The notes beneath the pieces were generated by a model that saw only the letters and a program-made list of their open reading frames with translations, was not told the DNA's origin and did no database searches. Below, one piece after another: positions 33,525 to 42,744 of a DNA stretch of 64,000 nt. This stretch comes from Singulisphaera sp. (GTDB taxonomy: Bacteria > Planctomycetota > Planctomycetia > Isosphaerales > Isosphaeraceae). How positions within the stretch are numbered: the stretch's first letter is position 1; every line of letters begins with the position of its first letter. The translations under genes and the position numbers were made by a program. The stretch lies in NCBI GenBank assembly GCA_027451445.1, contig DAIDJG010000020.1:1-64000 (forward strand), written 5' to 3'.

Positions 33525-35027
33525 ATGAACGACATGCTTTACCGTTACTTGTTCGGCAACCCGGGGCGCACCTTGCGCACGGTTTTCTTTGCCGTTTGCC
33601 TCGTGCACCTCTTATATTTCGGCATCATTCCTTATCTATTGACCCGACGCAGGGTGCGGAGTCCCCGGCTGCGCCGCTATCTGGAGTGGGTGGTCGCCAC
33701 GCCATCGCTTCTCGGCGGAGCGATCAAGGTGCAGGCGCGGCTCGACTTGATGCGGCTGGCCCAGCAGGAACGCCGATACGAACAGGCGGCCGATCAGGGG
33801 TTCGCGATCCTCGGTTACACGCTCGTCCCGACGCCGACGAAGGCCGAAGTGCGCCGAGGGCTCGCCGAAGCGCTCGAAATGCTGGGCCGGCACGACGAGG
33901 CCCGTGAACAGCGCCGTCAGGCCGAGGCGGACTTGCAGGGATCGACGCAAGATGCGTCCTGGTACCTTACGCGCGGCCGTCAGCTCGAGGCTCAGCGCGA
34001 CCATGCCGGAGCCTGCCGCGCTTTCGAAGAGGGGCTGGCCATCGCGCCGGCAGGGCCGAACGACGCGCGCGGCTTGCTCACCGCCCAACTGGCCACAGCA
34101 CTCTACATGGCGGGCCGTGTCGAAGAGTCGGCCCAGCGTGCCGAGGAAGCTTTGGGAGTGCTCAAGGGCACGGACCTCCTCTATCTAATGCACCGCCAGG
34201 CCGCCGCGTCGTACGCCACGCTTCACCGGCTCGAAGAATCCGAGGTCCACCGCCATCATGCGGTCGCCCTGGCCGAAAAATCCGGCGACAATGCCAAGAT
34301 CGCCGATAGTTTGGCAGACCTCGCGGAACTGCAACGCAAGCGAGGACAGCTCCGTGAGGCCCTCGCCGCGTGCGACCGCGCCTCGGCGATCCAGAACACC
34401 CGCCATATCGAGACGATTCGCTACGAGATCTTCCGCTCGTGGGGCAACTTCGACGAGGCGTTCGCCGCGAACATGCGCGCAACCCGCACCGATCCCAACC
34501 CGACTCTTCGGGCGGAACAGATGATGCAAGGCATCTACGCTTATGGCCGGGCCTGGCTGCGCATGGATCAAGGACAACTCGACGAAGTGCCGGCCCTTCT
34601 GGAGGCCGCCCGCGCCGGGGTGCGAGGCGATGCGAAGCTCACGCTCTGGTGCGACACTGCCAACGTGCGCTTTGAGGCCCTCCGCGGTCACCGTGATGAA
34701 GCGCTCCAGGGGCTCGACCAGTTCGAGCCAAGACTCGCGGAGTACGCCCAGGACCCGAACACCCGCGCCGTGATCCTGAGCAATCTCGGCCGTGCCGCGC
34801 TCGCGCTCGGGGTCTACGATAGGGCGCTCCACTTCTGGGAGCAGTATTTGGCTCTCCCTCCCACGCCGGTTGACAAGCCGATCGCCTACTACCACCTCGG
34901 CGAGGCCCTTCGCGGCCTCGGCAATGAATCCGCAGCCCGCACCCGCTACCGCGAGGCCGTCGACACCGGCCTCGACACGCATTACGTGCGCCTTGCTCAA
35001 TCACGGCTCCGCAACGTCCTGGTGTGA
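33525..35027 (+). CDS. TPR-repeat membrane protein
   Basis: The start is ATG 33525 (GAGAGGTCCCC directly upstream); 500 residues. One membrane segment near the N-terminus (TVFFAVCLVHLLYFGIIPYLL, about residues 18-38) is followed by a long helical part of tetratricopeptide repeats: QERRYEQAADQGFAILGYTL, GRHDEAREQRRQAEADLQGS, RDHAGACRAFEEGLAIAPAG, LREALAACDRASAIQNTRHI, GNFDEAFAANMRATRTDPNP. TPRs bind partner proteins. It is the first gene of the cluster that also holds the coiled-coil, FHA and kinase genes, all on this strand, so it may be a scaffold for them; this is inference. Confidence 0.8.
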   Translation: MNDMLYRYLFGNPGRTLRTVFFAVCLVHLLYFGIIPYLLTRRRVRSPRLRRYLEWVVATPSLLGGAIKVQARLDLMRLAQQERRYEQAADQGFAILGYTLVPTPTKAEVRRGLAEALEMLGRHDEAREQRRQAEADLQGSTQDASWYLTRGRQLEAQRDHAGACRAFEEGLAIAPAGPNDARGLLTAQLATALYMAGRVEESAQRAEEALGVLKGTDLLYLMHRQAAASYATLHRLEESEVHRHHAVALAEKSGDNAKIADSLADLAELQRKRGQLREALAACDRASAIQNTRHIETIRYEIFRSWGNFDEAFAANMRATRTDPNPTLRAEQMMQGIYAYGRAWLRMDQGQLDEVPALLEAARAGVRGDAKLTLWCDTANVRFEALRGHRDEALQGLDQFEPRLAEYAQDPNTRAVILSNLGRAALALGVYDRALHFWEQYLALPPTPVDKPIAYYHLGEALRGLGNESAARTRYREAVDTGLDTHYVRLAQSRLRNVLV

Positions 35028-35377
35028 GGCACTCTGCACCTCACATTGCAACGACTCAAGTCGGGCAGGCCCAGGGCAGGGGATTAGGCTCCAGGCTCGA
35101 CCCAAGTCGCCTGCCGGTTTCGACGCGCCCGCGCTCGCACAGTTTTCCCAAGAATTCCCCCACGATCTGGCCCCAAGAAACCGCCACCGCCTCCGAATTC
35201 CTTATGGAGACGGACGGAGACGCCAAAACGGTGGGCGATTTTCCGGAAGTTCGACGAAATATTGGGAACCGACGCTCGAATGACCTTCATGGGGGGCTAC
35301 TCAATCCTCTCTGGTACCCCCCAACAACTCACCGCAAGGCCGTAGGTTAGGCAATTCGGGCATTTAGGAGAAACAGC
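35028..35377. other. Intergenic stretch
   Basis: No gene with credible start context on either strand. The last bases (GGAGAAACAGC before ATG 35378) give the ribosome binding site of the next gene. Nothing else seen. Confidence 0.35.
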
Positions 35378-36193
35378 ATGGCTTGCTCAATGATCAAGAA
35401 GGGTGTGCTTGGGGCTGCATTGGCGGCCGGGGCGCTGTATCTGGCGTTTGGCACGTCGGCGCCGAGCTACGTGCGGACGGCCTTCCACAAGGTGCGTGGG
35501 CACGCGCATGATGCCGTGCCGGTCCAGTTTGAGATCGACCGGGCGCGTGAGGAGATCGTGCGGCTGGAGAAGCCGATCAAGGAAACCGCGGAGGTCTATT
35601 TCCGCACTGAGGTGGAAAGTGAACAACTCGAGCGCGAGATTACGCTGACCCGGGCGAATCTCGACAAGGAGCAGAACGCGCTGATGGCGCTGAAGGACCA
35701 AGTGAAGACGGGTGACCTCAAGCTGACTGGCAACGTCCGCTACACCACGGACGAGGTCAAGGCGGAGCTGGCCCGCCGGTGGGACCACTATCGCATCAAC
35801 TCGAGCACGCTGCGCGAGAAGGAAGCAACCCTCAAGACCAAGCGGAAGATCATGGAAGCGGCCCATCAGCAGCTCGATACCCTCAGGAGCCAGCGCCGGG
35901 AGATGGCCGCCAAGCTGAATTCCATCGAAGCACGGCTCCAGCAGATCGAGGCGGCGAAGCAGAAGAATGAGTTCAACTTCAAGGAAGACGACAGCCAGCT
36001 CGCCGCCGCCCGGGCCAATCTCGCGGACCTGGAAAAGCGCGTTGAGGTCCAGGCTCGGATGGCTGAGGTCGAAGGCCGGTTCGCGGATCCCGCGATCCCC
36101 GTCTTCATCGAGCCCAGCCGCGATGTCGTGAAGGAAATCGAAGACGAGCTCGGCGCTCCTTCGAAGGATGTGAAGTCGGATAAGAGCCTGTAA
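35378..36193 (+). CDS. Membrane-anchored coiled-coil protein
   Basis: Unrecognised beyond architecture. The 271-residue product starts with an anchor (GVLGAALAAGALYLAFGTSA, residues about 9-28), then a segment with YVRTAFHKVRGHAHD, then a nearly continuous coiled coil from about residue 55 to 235 rich in E, K, R and L (REEIVRLEKPIKET, VESEQLEREITLTRANLDKE, RREMAAKLNSIEARLQQIEA). The tail is acidic-basic (ELGAPSKDVKSDKSL). GGAGAAACAGC precedes ATG. Similar anchored coiled coils are frequent in planctomycetes. It follows the TPR gene and precedes the FHA gene. Confidence 0.65.
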   Translation: MACSMIKKGVLGAALAAGALYLAFGTSAPSYVRTAFHKVRGHAHDAVPVQFEIDRAREEIVRLEKPIKETAEVYFRTEVESEQLEREITLTRANLDKEQNALMALKDQVKTGDLKLTGNVRYTTDEVKAELARRWDHYRINSSTLREKEATLKTKRKIMEAAHQQLDTLRSQRREMAAKLNSIEARLQQIEAAKQKNEFNFKEDDSQLAAARANLADLEKRVEVQARMAEVEGRFADPAIPVFIEPSRDVVKEIEDELGAPSKDVKSDKSL

Positions 36194-36474
36194 CGAATAG
36201 GCGGTGGCCGATGGCAGATCCGAAAGGTCTGATGCAGGATGAGCGCAAGGGATTCCCGCATCGGTCGTTTCGATCAAAAAGTCGGCCACGCCCGTAGAAT
36301 GCCCATGGATCCTTCGGTCTCAAGCGCCCCGGCATCCTGCTCGAAACGACGACATGATGCCGGGGCGGCGGTCCCCTTGGGGCGTAGGGCTGGATTGTGA
36401 TTCGGGACTTGCGGAAGATGAACGCACAAGACACGGCGGGTGCTCCCCGCAACACGGTGGAGTAAGACTCCCCC

Positions 36475-37998
36475 ATGGTCAAACCGGGTGGCAATCGAAC
36501 CATGTTGGGACAATGGCGAATCGTCTTGCGACAGGCTGAAGAAGCCGCTCGAGCGGGTCGCTACGGTGAGGCGCTCGCCCTGGTGAGCCGGCCTGACGTC
36601 GCGGACCACCATCACGCCGTGCAGCTTCGGAACCGGCTGGCTCCCGAGCTGATCGCGCGAGCCTCGCGCCGAGGGGGAGCCGACGACGTGGCGGGGGCCG
36701 TCGAAGACCTGGACCTCGCCGAACGACTCGGAGCGCCTCCCGACGCGCTCGCCGCGGCACGCTTGAGCCTGGCGGACCTGGTCGCTCCCGAAATCCGGGC
36801 CGACCTCGACGCCGGTGAACCGGCACGCGTCGTCGATCGGATCGAGGGTCTCGCCAAGCACAAGGTCAGCGGGCCGTCGCTCCGGCGCACTCGAGAGATC
36901 GCCGAGGCGTGGCAGGCCGCGCTCGACGAGCAACGACGAGGCGAGTTCGGCCGGGCCCAGGAACAACTCGACCGCGCCGAGCGGCTCGCCGCGGCCCAAT
37001 GTCCCGACGCGCTCGGAAAGGCCCGCACCGAGCTGGAGGCCCGCCAGAAGGCCGCCGTGCCCAAGATCGAAGCGCTCTACCAGGCGCTGGCCGGGGGCAA
37101 GTGGCCCGAAATCCTCGCGGCGGCTGAGGCCGTGCTCGATACGGTGCCCGAACATCCGGCCGCCCGCCAGTCGCGGGCGAACGCCTGGCAGCAAATCGCG
37201 GCGATCGCGCCGGCGGCCAAGGCGGCGTTCCCGCAACCCGGGGCCCGCGTGCCCCAGGTCGTTGCCGAGCGGCCAGAGGCCGTGTCCTCGGAAGGGATCG
37301 TCTGGCTCAACTCCACGCCTGGGCCAGGAACGCGCGCCCTGCCGGCCAGGCCGGCGGCGCCCGCTCCGGCTCGGGTACCTGTCCGTTCCGGCGATCCGGG
37401 ACCGACCGGCCGTTTTCTCATGTGGGTCGACGCTGTGGGAGGCTACCTCGTCTGCCTCGATAACCAGGTCATCATCGGCCGGGCCGGCGCGGACAGCCAT
37501 GCTGACGTCCCCTTGATGGGAGATCTTTCACGCACCCATGCGACCATCGTTCGCGATGGCGAGAGCTACATGATTCGGGCTCAGCAGCCGACGTACGTGA
37601 ACGGCAAGAAAGTCGATGCGGCTCCCCTCCGTGATGGGGATGTGATCCGCCTGGGGCCAACGGTCGAGCTCGAGTTCCGTCAGCCCAGCCCCGTCAGCGC
37701 GACGGCACGGTTGATGGTCCTCAGCCGGCACCGGCTCCCCTTGGCCGTGGACGGGGTACTGCTGATGGGTGACACGTGCATCATCGGCCCGTCACCGCAG
37801 GCACACATTCCGGCTAAGAACCTGAATGCCCCGGTCGTTGTCTATCGGCAAGGGACTGCGCTCTGGTGCCGGGCTCCCGGCGCGTTCGAGGTCGACGGCC
37901 GCGCTTGCTCCGCACGCGCCCCCTTGACGCTCCGTTCCAACGTGCTTGGGGAAGGATTTTCGTTCAGCCTGGAGAGTCTGGGGCCGAAAACCGTCTAA
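36475..37998 (+). CDS. FHA-domain protein with helical N-terminus
   Basis: Phosphothreonine-reader protein. The 507-residue product has a helical, TPR-like part (about 10-250: QAEEAARAGRYGEALALVSR, EEQRR..EFGRAQEQLDRAER), a proline/alanine-rich linker (about 265-315), then an FHA domain at about 329-395 with the usual core: NQVIIGRAGADSHADVPLMG, DLSRTHATIVRDG, TYVNGKKVDAAPLRDGDVIR. A second FHA-like but degenerate unit follows (residues about 420-500). FHA domains bind phosphothreonine made by Hanks-type kinases such as the one encoded next. It starts with an ATG at 36475; an in-frame ATG at 36502 is an alternative. It directly precedes the kinase by 220 bp. Confidence 0.85.
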   Translation: MVKPGGNRTMLGQWRIVLRQAEEAARAGRYGEALALVSRPDVADHHHAVQLRNRLAPELIARASRRGGADDVAGAVEDLDLAERLGAPPDALAAARLSLADLVAPEIRADLDAGEPARVVDRIEGLAKHKVSGPSLRRTREIAEAWQAALDEQRRGEFGRAQEQLDRAERLAAAQCPDALGKARTELEARQKAAVPKIEALYQALAGGKWPEILAAAEAVLDTVPEHPAARQSRANAWQQIAAIAPAAKAAFPQPGARVPQVVAERPEAVSSEGIVWLNSTPGPGTRALPARPAAPAPARVPVRSGDPGPTGRFLMWVDAVGGYLVCLDNQVIIGRAGADSHADVPLMGDLSRTHATIVRDGESYMIRAQQPTYVNGKKVDAAPLRDGDVIRLGPTVELEFRQPSPVSATARLMVLSRHRLPLAVDGVLLMGDTCIIGPSPQAHIPAKNLNAPVVVYRQGTALWCRAPGAFEVDGRACSARAPLTLRSNVLGEGFSFSLESLGPKTV

Positions 37999-38220
37999 TT
38001 CCATGGCACATCGAGACGGCGACAGGACAGATCCAGATCAGGGGTGAAAAAGTCCAATAATCCCCGGTTCGGAAAGAATGTATCCGGAACGACCAGCAAG
38101 AATCGTCCAAAACTCGGGGGTTGAATCGCAGCGTCGGGGGTGGGGTGGTTTCCTTTGTGAAGAGCCCGACAACGCCAGGCGGACCTTCCGGACGTGGTTT
38201 CGAGCTTCTGGGGTGCTGGA

Positions 38221-40095
38221 ATGAGACCGACGGCCCAAGACATTCCCGATGCTTCCTTGACCGAAACGATTGCCTACGAGCCTCTTCCAGAGTCGGGCCC
38301 GAAACGGCCCGCGGGGTCATCCGACATGCCCATGAACAGCCCGCAGGGGGTCCACCGCTATACGTTTGGGTCGGGAGCCCGTCCCCTCGACGGCTACACG
38401 ATCAAACGCGCCGTTGGCCGCGGCGGCTTCGGCGAGGTTTACTACGCCACCTCCGACTCCGGCAAGGAAGTCGCGCTGAAGCTCATCCTCCATAACCTGG
38501 AGGTCGAGCGCCGGGGGGTGGCCCAGTGCATGAACCTCAAGTGCCCCAACCTGTTGACGATTTACGACCTGAAGACCAACGACGCGGGTGAGTCGTTCGT
38601 CGTCATGGAGTACGTCGCCGGTCCGAGCCTGGCCCAGGCGCTCGCGAGCCACCCGAACGGGATGCCTCTCGACGAGGTACGCCACTGGCTCAAGGGCTTG
38701 GTGGAAGGCGTGGCGTACTTGCACGACCACGGCATTGTCCATCGCGACCTGAAGCCGGCCAACATCTTCATGGAAGAGGGGATCGTCAAGATCGGCGACT
38801 ACGGACTCGCCAAGCTGATCACGCCGGGGCAGGCGACCGGGCATTCCGAGAGCATCGGCACGTGCCAGTACATGGCCCCCGAGATCGCGTCGGGCAAGTA
38901 CAACAAGCCGATCGACGTCTACGCGATTGGGATCATCCTTTATGAGATGCTCACCGGCAACGTCCCCTTCCAGGGCGAGTCGGTGGGCGAGATCCTCATG
39001 AAGCACCTGACCGCCCGCCCGGACCTCTCCCCGCTCGCCGAGCCGTACCGGTCGATCGTCGGTCGGGCGTTGGCCAAGGACCCGGTGCACCGGCCATCGC
39101 GGGTTTACGACCTGCTTCCCTCGGACGATGCACCTCGCAAGCCGGACGTACGGTTCATCGGCGACGGCCAGGCTCCGCCCAAGCAGCCCGAGGTGAAGGA
39201 AGACATCTTGCGGATCGGGATGGATGAACCCGTCTTCTACATTGGCCCGGAGACCCGACCGCCACGCCAGGGGCGGCAGCCCCGCCCGGCGCCGAACCGG
39301 CTCCGGGCGCAGTGGGCCGAGATGCGCCGGCAGCAAGAGCTGCGGCGCGCACGCCAGGCCGCACAGCGACGGCCCGCCCCACAACCGGTCGTCCTGCGAC
39401 CCGTCGCGCCGGCGGTCCCGCTCGAGCCCCCGACGCTGCCGAGTCCTCGGATTCGCGTGGCGGAGCTGGCGAGCTCGATGATCTGGGCGACGTTCCTCTC
39501 GGCGCTGCTGGCGGTTCCCGTGGCAGCGATGCTGGGGATCGACGTGTCGCGAAACCCGCAGCAACTGGCCTACCTGGCCGGCATGGCGATGCTTGGGACC
39601 TGGGGCATCCTGATCCCCTCCAAGCTGATGGAAGGGCGAACGATCGAGTCATCGACAAAGCGATTGCTTTTCCTCTGTGTTGGCGTCGGTCTGGGTGCGG
39701 CGGGGCTGGGTCTGAGCGAATGGGTTCGGGTGGGCCTGACGCCTGGGAATGCGCTTCGGGATTTGCACTTCGACCTCGTCCGGATCTCGTCAGTGTTCGA
39801 CCAGGCGACTCTGCCGCTTCATCATCTGAGCTACTTCGGCTTGCTCTATTTCGCAAACGGCTGGTGGAAGCTCGCGGCACGCGATCGCAAGGCACGTTTC
39901 CGCATCTGGTCGACGGTGCTTGCCACGACGATCGGGGCTCTGTTGCTGCCGTTCTGGCCGTATGAGCAGCCCCAAGGGGTTGCGGTGACCGCCTTGATCG
40001 CCGTCGTCACTCAACTGGTCAGCCCCTGGAGTGCAAGCGCTGCGGCGTATGCACGGTGGAGCCAGAAGAATCGTCCCAAGACCCAGATCGCCTGA
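38221..40095 (+). CDS. Membrane Ser/Thr protein kinase
   Basis: Hanks-type kinase. Start taken at ATG 38221 (GTG at 38194 is in frame but weaker), 624 residues. The kinase domain, about residues 57-310, has the glycine loop GRGGFGEVYY (66-75), VALKLI with the catalytic lysine (K87), HRDLKPAN (174-181), DYG instead of DFG (193-195) and APE (219-221). A linker rich in proline and arginine (about 340-410) leads to several transmembrane segments: SMIWATFLSALLAVPVAAML, LAYLAGMAMLGTWGILI, LLFLCVGVGLGAAGLGL, TVLATTIGALLLPFWPY. It has no sensor domain of known type at the C-terminus. It probably phosphorylates the neighbouring FHA protein or others. Confidence 0.93.
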   Translation: MRPTAQDIPDASLTETIAYEPLPESGPKRPAGSSDMPMNSPQGVHRYTFGSGARPLDGYTIKRAVGRGGFGEVYYATSDSGKEVALKLILHNLEVERRGVAQCMNLKCPNLLTIYDLKTNDAGESFVVMEYVAGPSLAQALASHPNGMPLDEVRHWLKGLVEGVAYLHDHGIVHRDLKPANIFMEEGIVKIGDYGLAKLITPGQATGHSESIGTCQYMAPEIASGKYNKPIDVYAIGIILYEMLTGNVPFQGESVGEILMKHLTARPDLSPLAEPYRSIVGRALAKDPVHRPSRVYDLLPSDDAPRKPDVRFIGDGQAPPKQPEVKEDILRIGMDEPVFYIGPETRPPRQGRQPRPAPNRLRAQWAEMRRQQELRRARQAAQRRPAPQPVVLRPVAPAVPLEPPTLPSPRIRVAELASSMIWATFLSALLAVPVAAMLGIDVSRNPQQLAYLAGMAMLGTWGILIPSKLMEGRTIESSTKRLLFLCVGVGLGAAGLGLSEWVRVGLTPGNALRDLHFDLVRISSVFDQATLPLHHLSYFGLLYFANGWWKLAARDRKARFRIWSTVLATTIGALLLPFWPYEQPQGVAVTALIAVVTQLVSPWSASAAAYARWSQKNRPKTQIA

Positions 40096-40208
40096 GTATA
40101 TGGTGCCGGGGGTCATGCAGGCGACCGGCCCGGCCCAACTTCAACGGTTGACTCTAAGGCCTGAGCGTCCGCTTGGATTTTCACGGACCCGGCAAGGATC
40201 AGTTTGCG

Positions 40209-41015
40209 ATGAAACGCTTCTTCCTCGGGATGCTGATCGGGTGGCTCGTCGTCTCAGTGCTTTGGCTCAAGGCGAGCGCAGTGTCGCCGGCGTACGCTCC
40301 GCCGAGATCGGTCCCGCCACCCATGCGACCACTCTATGCACTGAACGACCAAAACCAGGGCTTTCCCCCCGTCGCTAATGAGGCGGTTGGCGATATCCCC
40401 GTGCCGATCGTGCCCGGTAGCCGTGTGACGGACGCCCAGATCGCGCCGCCCAATGCCACACCGCGTCGCGCGCCCGGCCCGCCGGCCCGCCGCCGGTTTG
40501 CGCCCCGGGTGTTGCCACCGCCGGTGACCACGCCGCCGGTGCGGGCAGTTTCACGCGAGATCACCGGGCAGCTTTCCGTAACTGAGGATCGGGCCAGGGA
40601 AGACGCACGCAAGAAACTGGACGAGGCGCTGGCGAAGTGGCTCGCTCCGGAGGTTCCCTCCTCATGGGACGTCCCCGCGAGACTGCGCGACGCCCTCGTG
40701 CTCAAGACCGAGGTCCGGAGTGTCGAGAAAAACCTGGACGGCGAGAGCGTGACGCTCTACGAAGCCACGATCACCGCCGATCTCGGTCCGCACCGCCGTA
40801 CCGAGATCCTCCAGACGTACCACCACGAGCTCGTCGCACGCCGGTTGGCGATTCTCGGCGGCATCCTCGCGTTCATCATTGCTTGTCTCGCTGCCCTGGC
40901 CGGCTACATCCGAGCCGACGAGGCGACCAAGGGCTACTACACGAACCGTCTCCGGCTGGCGAGTGCGGCGGGAGTCGGTGCGGCGGGGGTTTTGATCTAT
41001 CAGCTCTTGGTTTGA
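40209..41015 (+). CDS. Membrane hypothetical protein of the kinase cluster
   Basis: The start is ATG 40209 (AAGGATC about 10 nt upstream), 268 residues. An N-terminal signal/anchor FFLGMLIGWLVVSVLWLKAS, then a proline-rich region (about 45-120), then a helical/strand domain (LSVTEDRAREDARKKLDEAL; SVEKNLDGESVTLYEATITA), and at the end two membrane segments (LAILGGILAFIIACLAALAG, ASAAGVGAAGVLIYQLLV). No known family recognised. It follows the kinase by 113 bp on the same strand, so a link is likely but unproven. Confidence 0.6.
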   Translation: MKRFFLGMLIGWLVVSVLWLKASAVSPAYAPPRSVPPPMRPLYALNDQNQGFPPVANEAVGDIPVPIVPGSRVTDAQIAPPNATPRRAPGPPARRRFAPRVLPPPVTTPPVRAVSREITGQLSVTEDRAREDARKKLDEALAKWLAPEVPSSWDVPARLRDALVLKTEVRSVEKNLDGESVTLYEATITADLGPHRRTEILQTYHHELVARRLAILGGILAFIIACLAALAGYIRADEATKGYYTNRLRLASAAGVGAAGVLIYQLLV

Positions 41016-41072
41016 AACGACGTCGCTACACTCGCGGGTTGCTTGTGGATGCCGAAACGGGAGCCTCCAAGC

Positions 41073-41360
41073 ATGACGCGTCTGATCATCGAACTACCCG
41101 ATGAACTCGCCGTCGTCTTAGCAGAGCGTGCAAAGGCGGCTGGACACCAAGGTGCGGAAGCCTACCTGGTGGCGATCGCGACCCAGGAGGCCAAACGCTC
41201 GTCCAGCCCTGAGCCGTATGAGCCTCACACATGGGATCAAATCGAAGCCAAAGTCTTCGAGGCGTTGGACGACCCCAGTCCTCGTATCGTGGTGACGGCG
41301 GAGTTCTGGGAGTCGATTCGACGCGGAGGGAAGGAACGAGCCGCCCGCTCGAATCCGTAG
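41073..41360 (+). CDS. Small antitoxin-like protein
   Basis: The start is ATG 41073 (GGGAGCCTCCAAGC upstream), 95 residues; ATG 41043 adds ten residues without support. It reads TRLIIELPDELAVVLAERAK, then AAGHQGAEAYLVAIATQEAK, typical for the N-terminus of small ribbon-helix-helix antitoxin-like proteins, and continues with an acidic, proline-containing tail (SSSPEPYEPHTWDQIEAKVF). No toxin gene follows before the sigma factor. Name and function are inferred from the N-terminal resemblance only. Confidence 0.5.
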   Translation: MTRLIIELPDELAVVLAERAKAAGHQGAEAYLVAIATQEAKRSSSPEPYEPHTWDQIEAKVFEALDDPSPRIVVTAEFWESIRRGGKERAARSNP

Positions 41361-41460
41361 GCAAACGCAGCCGGCATGTTTAGAATAGACCCCGTGGTCT
41401 TGACGAAGACCCGGCACACGCGCCGGTCCCTTTGCGAACGATCGAGGGCGACCCAACCCG

Positions 41461-42090
41461 ATGGCCATCTCCGACGCCGAGGCATTGGTGGTCCGGCAAG
41501 TCCGCGCGGGGGATGCCACGGCCTGGCGCCAGCTTATCGAGCGGTATGAGGGACGGCTCCTGGCGTTCGTGGACAGCCGACTGCGCAACCGGGCCGCGAG
41601 CGAGGACGTGGTGCAGGAGACCTTTATCGGGTTCCTCACGAGCTTGCCGCATTACGACGAGAAACGGGACATGGAGGCCTACCTCTTCTCGATCGCGGCG
41701 CACAAGTTGACCGACCACCTCCGCAAGCAAGGGCGGCGGCCGGTCGACCAGTTCGGGTCGGACGATCACGGCCGGCCGCTGGACGAAGTGCCGGGCGACG
41801 GCCGGCCGGCGTCGAGCATCGCCCGGAGCGGTGAGCGGCAAAAGGCCGAGGAGCGGCTCCTCACCGAGGCGCTGGGCCAGCTCGTGAAGGAATGGCTCGC
41901 CCGGAACGATTACGACCGCCTGCGCTGTCTCGAACTGCTGATCGTCAAGGGGCTGGCCAACAAGGATGTCGCCAAGTACCTTGGCCTGACCGAACAGGCC
42001 GTGGCCAGCTACAAGTTCCAGACCATCGCCCGGCTCAAGGACATGGCGCGCAAGGCCGGGTTGAGTCTCGAAGAGCTCGGCGGCGATTGA
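41461..42090 (+). CDS. ECF-type RNA polymerase sigma factor
   Basis: The 209-residue product has sigma region 2 at about 8-80 (WRQLIERYEGRLLAFVDSRL; EDVVQETFIGFLTSLPHYDE; YLFSIAAHKLTDHLRKQGRR) and region 4 at about 138-200 (CLELLIVKGLANKDVAKYLG; LTEQAVASYKFQTIARLKDM). It lacks region 1 and 3, as for ECF factors. The linker (about 82-115) is longer than usual. The partner at 42128 follows 37 bp later and probably is its anti-sigma-type gene. Targets are unknown; the membrane export genes downstream are candidates. There is no strong ribosome binding site before the ATG. Confidence 0.88.
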   Translation: MAISDAEALVVRQVRAGDATAWRQLIERYEGRLLAFVDSRLRNRAASEDVVQETFIGFLTSLPHYDEKRDMEAYLFSIAAHKLTDHLRKQGRRPVDQFGSDDHGRPLDEVPGDGRPASSIARSGERQKAEERLLTEALGQLVKEWLARNDYDRLRCLELLIVKGLANKDVAKYLGLTEQAVASYKFQTIARLKDMARKAGLSLEELGGD

Positions 42091-42127
42091 CGCGAACGAG
42101 GGGGGCTCCGAACCCGGGGCGCGACGG

Positions 42128-42553
42128 ATGAACCAGGCGACGATCATCGACGACGCCATGCTGCGAGCCTATCTGAGTGACTCGCTCCCAGCGGAGGAGT
42201 CGGCCCGGGTCGAAAAGGCGCTGCGTGACTCGTCCGAGCTGCGTGCGCGGTTGGAGGACGTTCGCGCGAATCGAGGCGACGGCCAACTTCATACGTTGGG
42301 AGCCATCTGGCGGAGGGGGCGCCTGACCTGCCCGAGCCGGCAGCAGTTGGGGAGCTATTTGCTCGACGTGCTCGATCCGGACTACACCGCGTACGTGAAG
42401 TTCCATATCGAGGTCGTCGAGTGCCCGTTCTGCCACGCCAATCTGACCGACCTCGAAGCCAGGACCACCCCCGCGGCCGCCGCGGCGCAGACCCGGCAGA
42501 ACCGCATCCTCCGGTCGAGTCAGCATTTGCTCGGGGACGAGGGGCGAGTGTAA
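42128..42553 (+). CDS. Probable anti-sigma-like partner with late cysteine motif
   Basis: The 141-residue product sits right after the sigma factor. N-terminal half: helical with AMLRAYLSDSLPAEESARVE (about 10-29), as in ZAS-like anti-sigma starts. A Cys/His set occurs late: CPSRQQLGSYLLDVL then FHIEVVECPFCHANLTDLE (about 95-115), which might bind zinc or contact the sigma factor. No transmembrane segment is visible, so it is cytoplasmic. Adjacent position and this pattern suggest it holds the sigma factor inactive; proof is lacking. Confidence 0.6.
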   Translation: MNQATIIDDAMLRAYLSDSLPAEESARVEKALRDSSELRARLEDVRANRGDGQLHTLGAIWRRGRLTCPSRQQLGSYLLDVLDPDYTAYVKFHIEVVECPFCHANLTDLEARTTPAAAAAQTRQNRILRSSQHLLGDEGRV

Positions 42554-42604
42554 GCGTGAGATCATCCAGATAGTGGTAAACCTCGGAAACGCAGGAACAT
42601 AAAT

Positions 42605-42709
42605 ACTCCCTCCCCCCTTGTGGGGGAGGGCCGGGGTGGGGGGGTTCCGGTAGCCAAGGGAGGCGCGATACCCCCCACCCCAGCCCTCCCCCACAAGGGG
42701 GGAGGGAGT
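42605..42709. repeat. G/C-homopurine inverted repeat
   Basis: Arms 42605-42643 and 42671-42709 (ACTCCCTCCCCCCTTGTGGG... and its complement, 39 bp, about one mismatch). The loop is 27 bp. It separates the anti-sigma-like gene from the ExbD genes and could terminate or modulate transcription. The unit's C-rich strand could also form unusual structure. Such hairpins are frequent repeats in GC-rich planctomycete genomes as I recall. Confidence 0.8.
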
Positions 42710-42744
42710 TAAATCTTTCACTGGCGGTGCTGAAGCGAGGCCGT

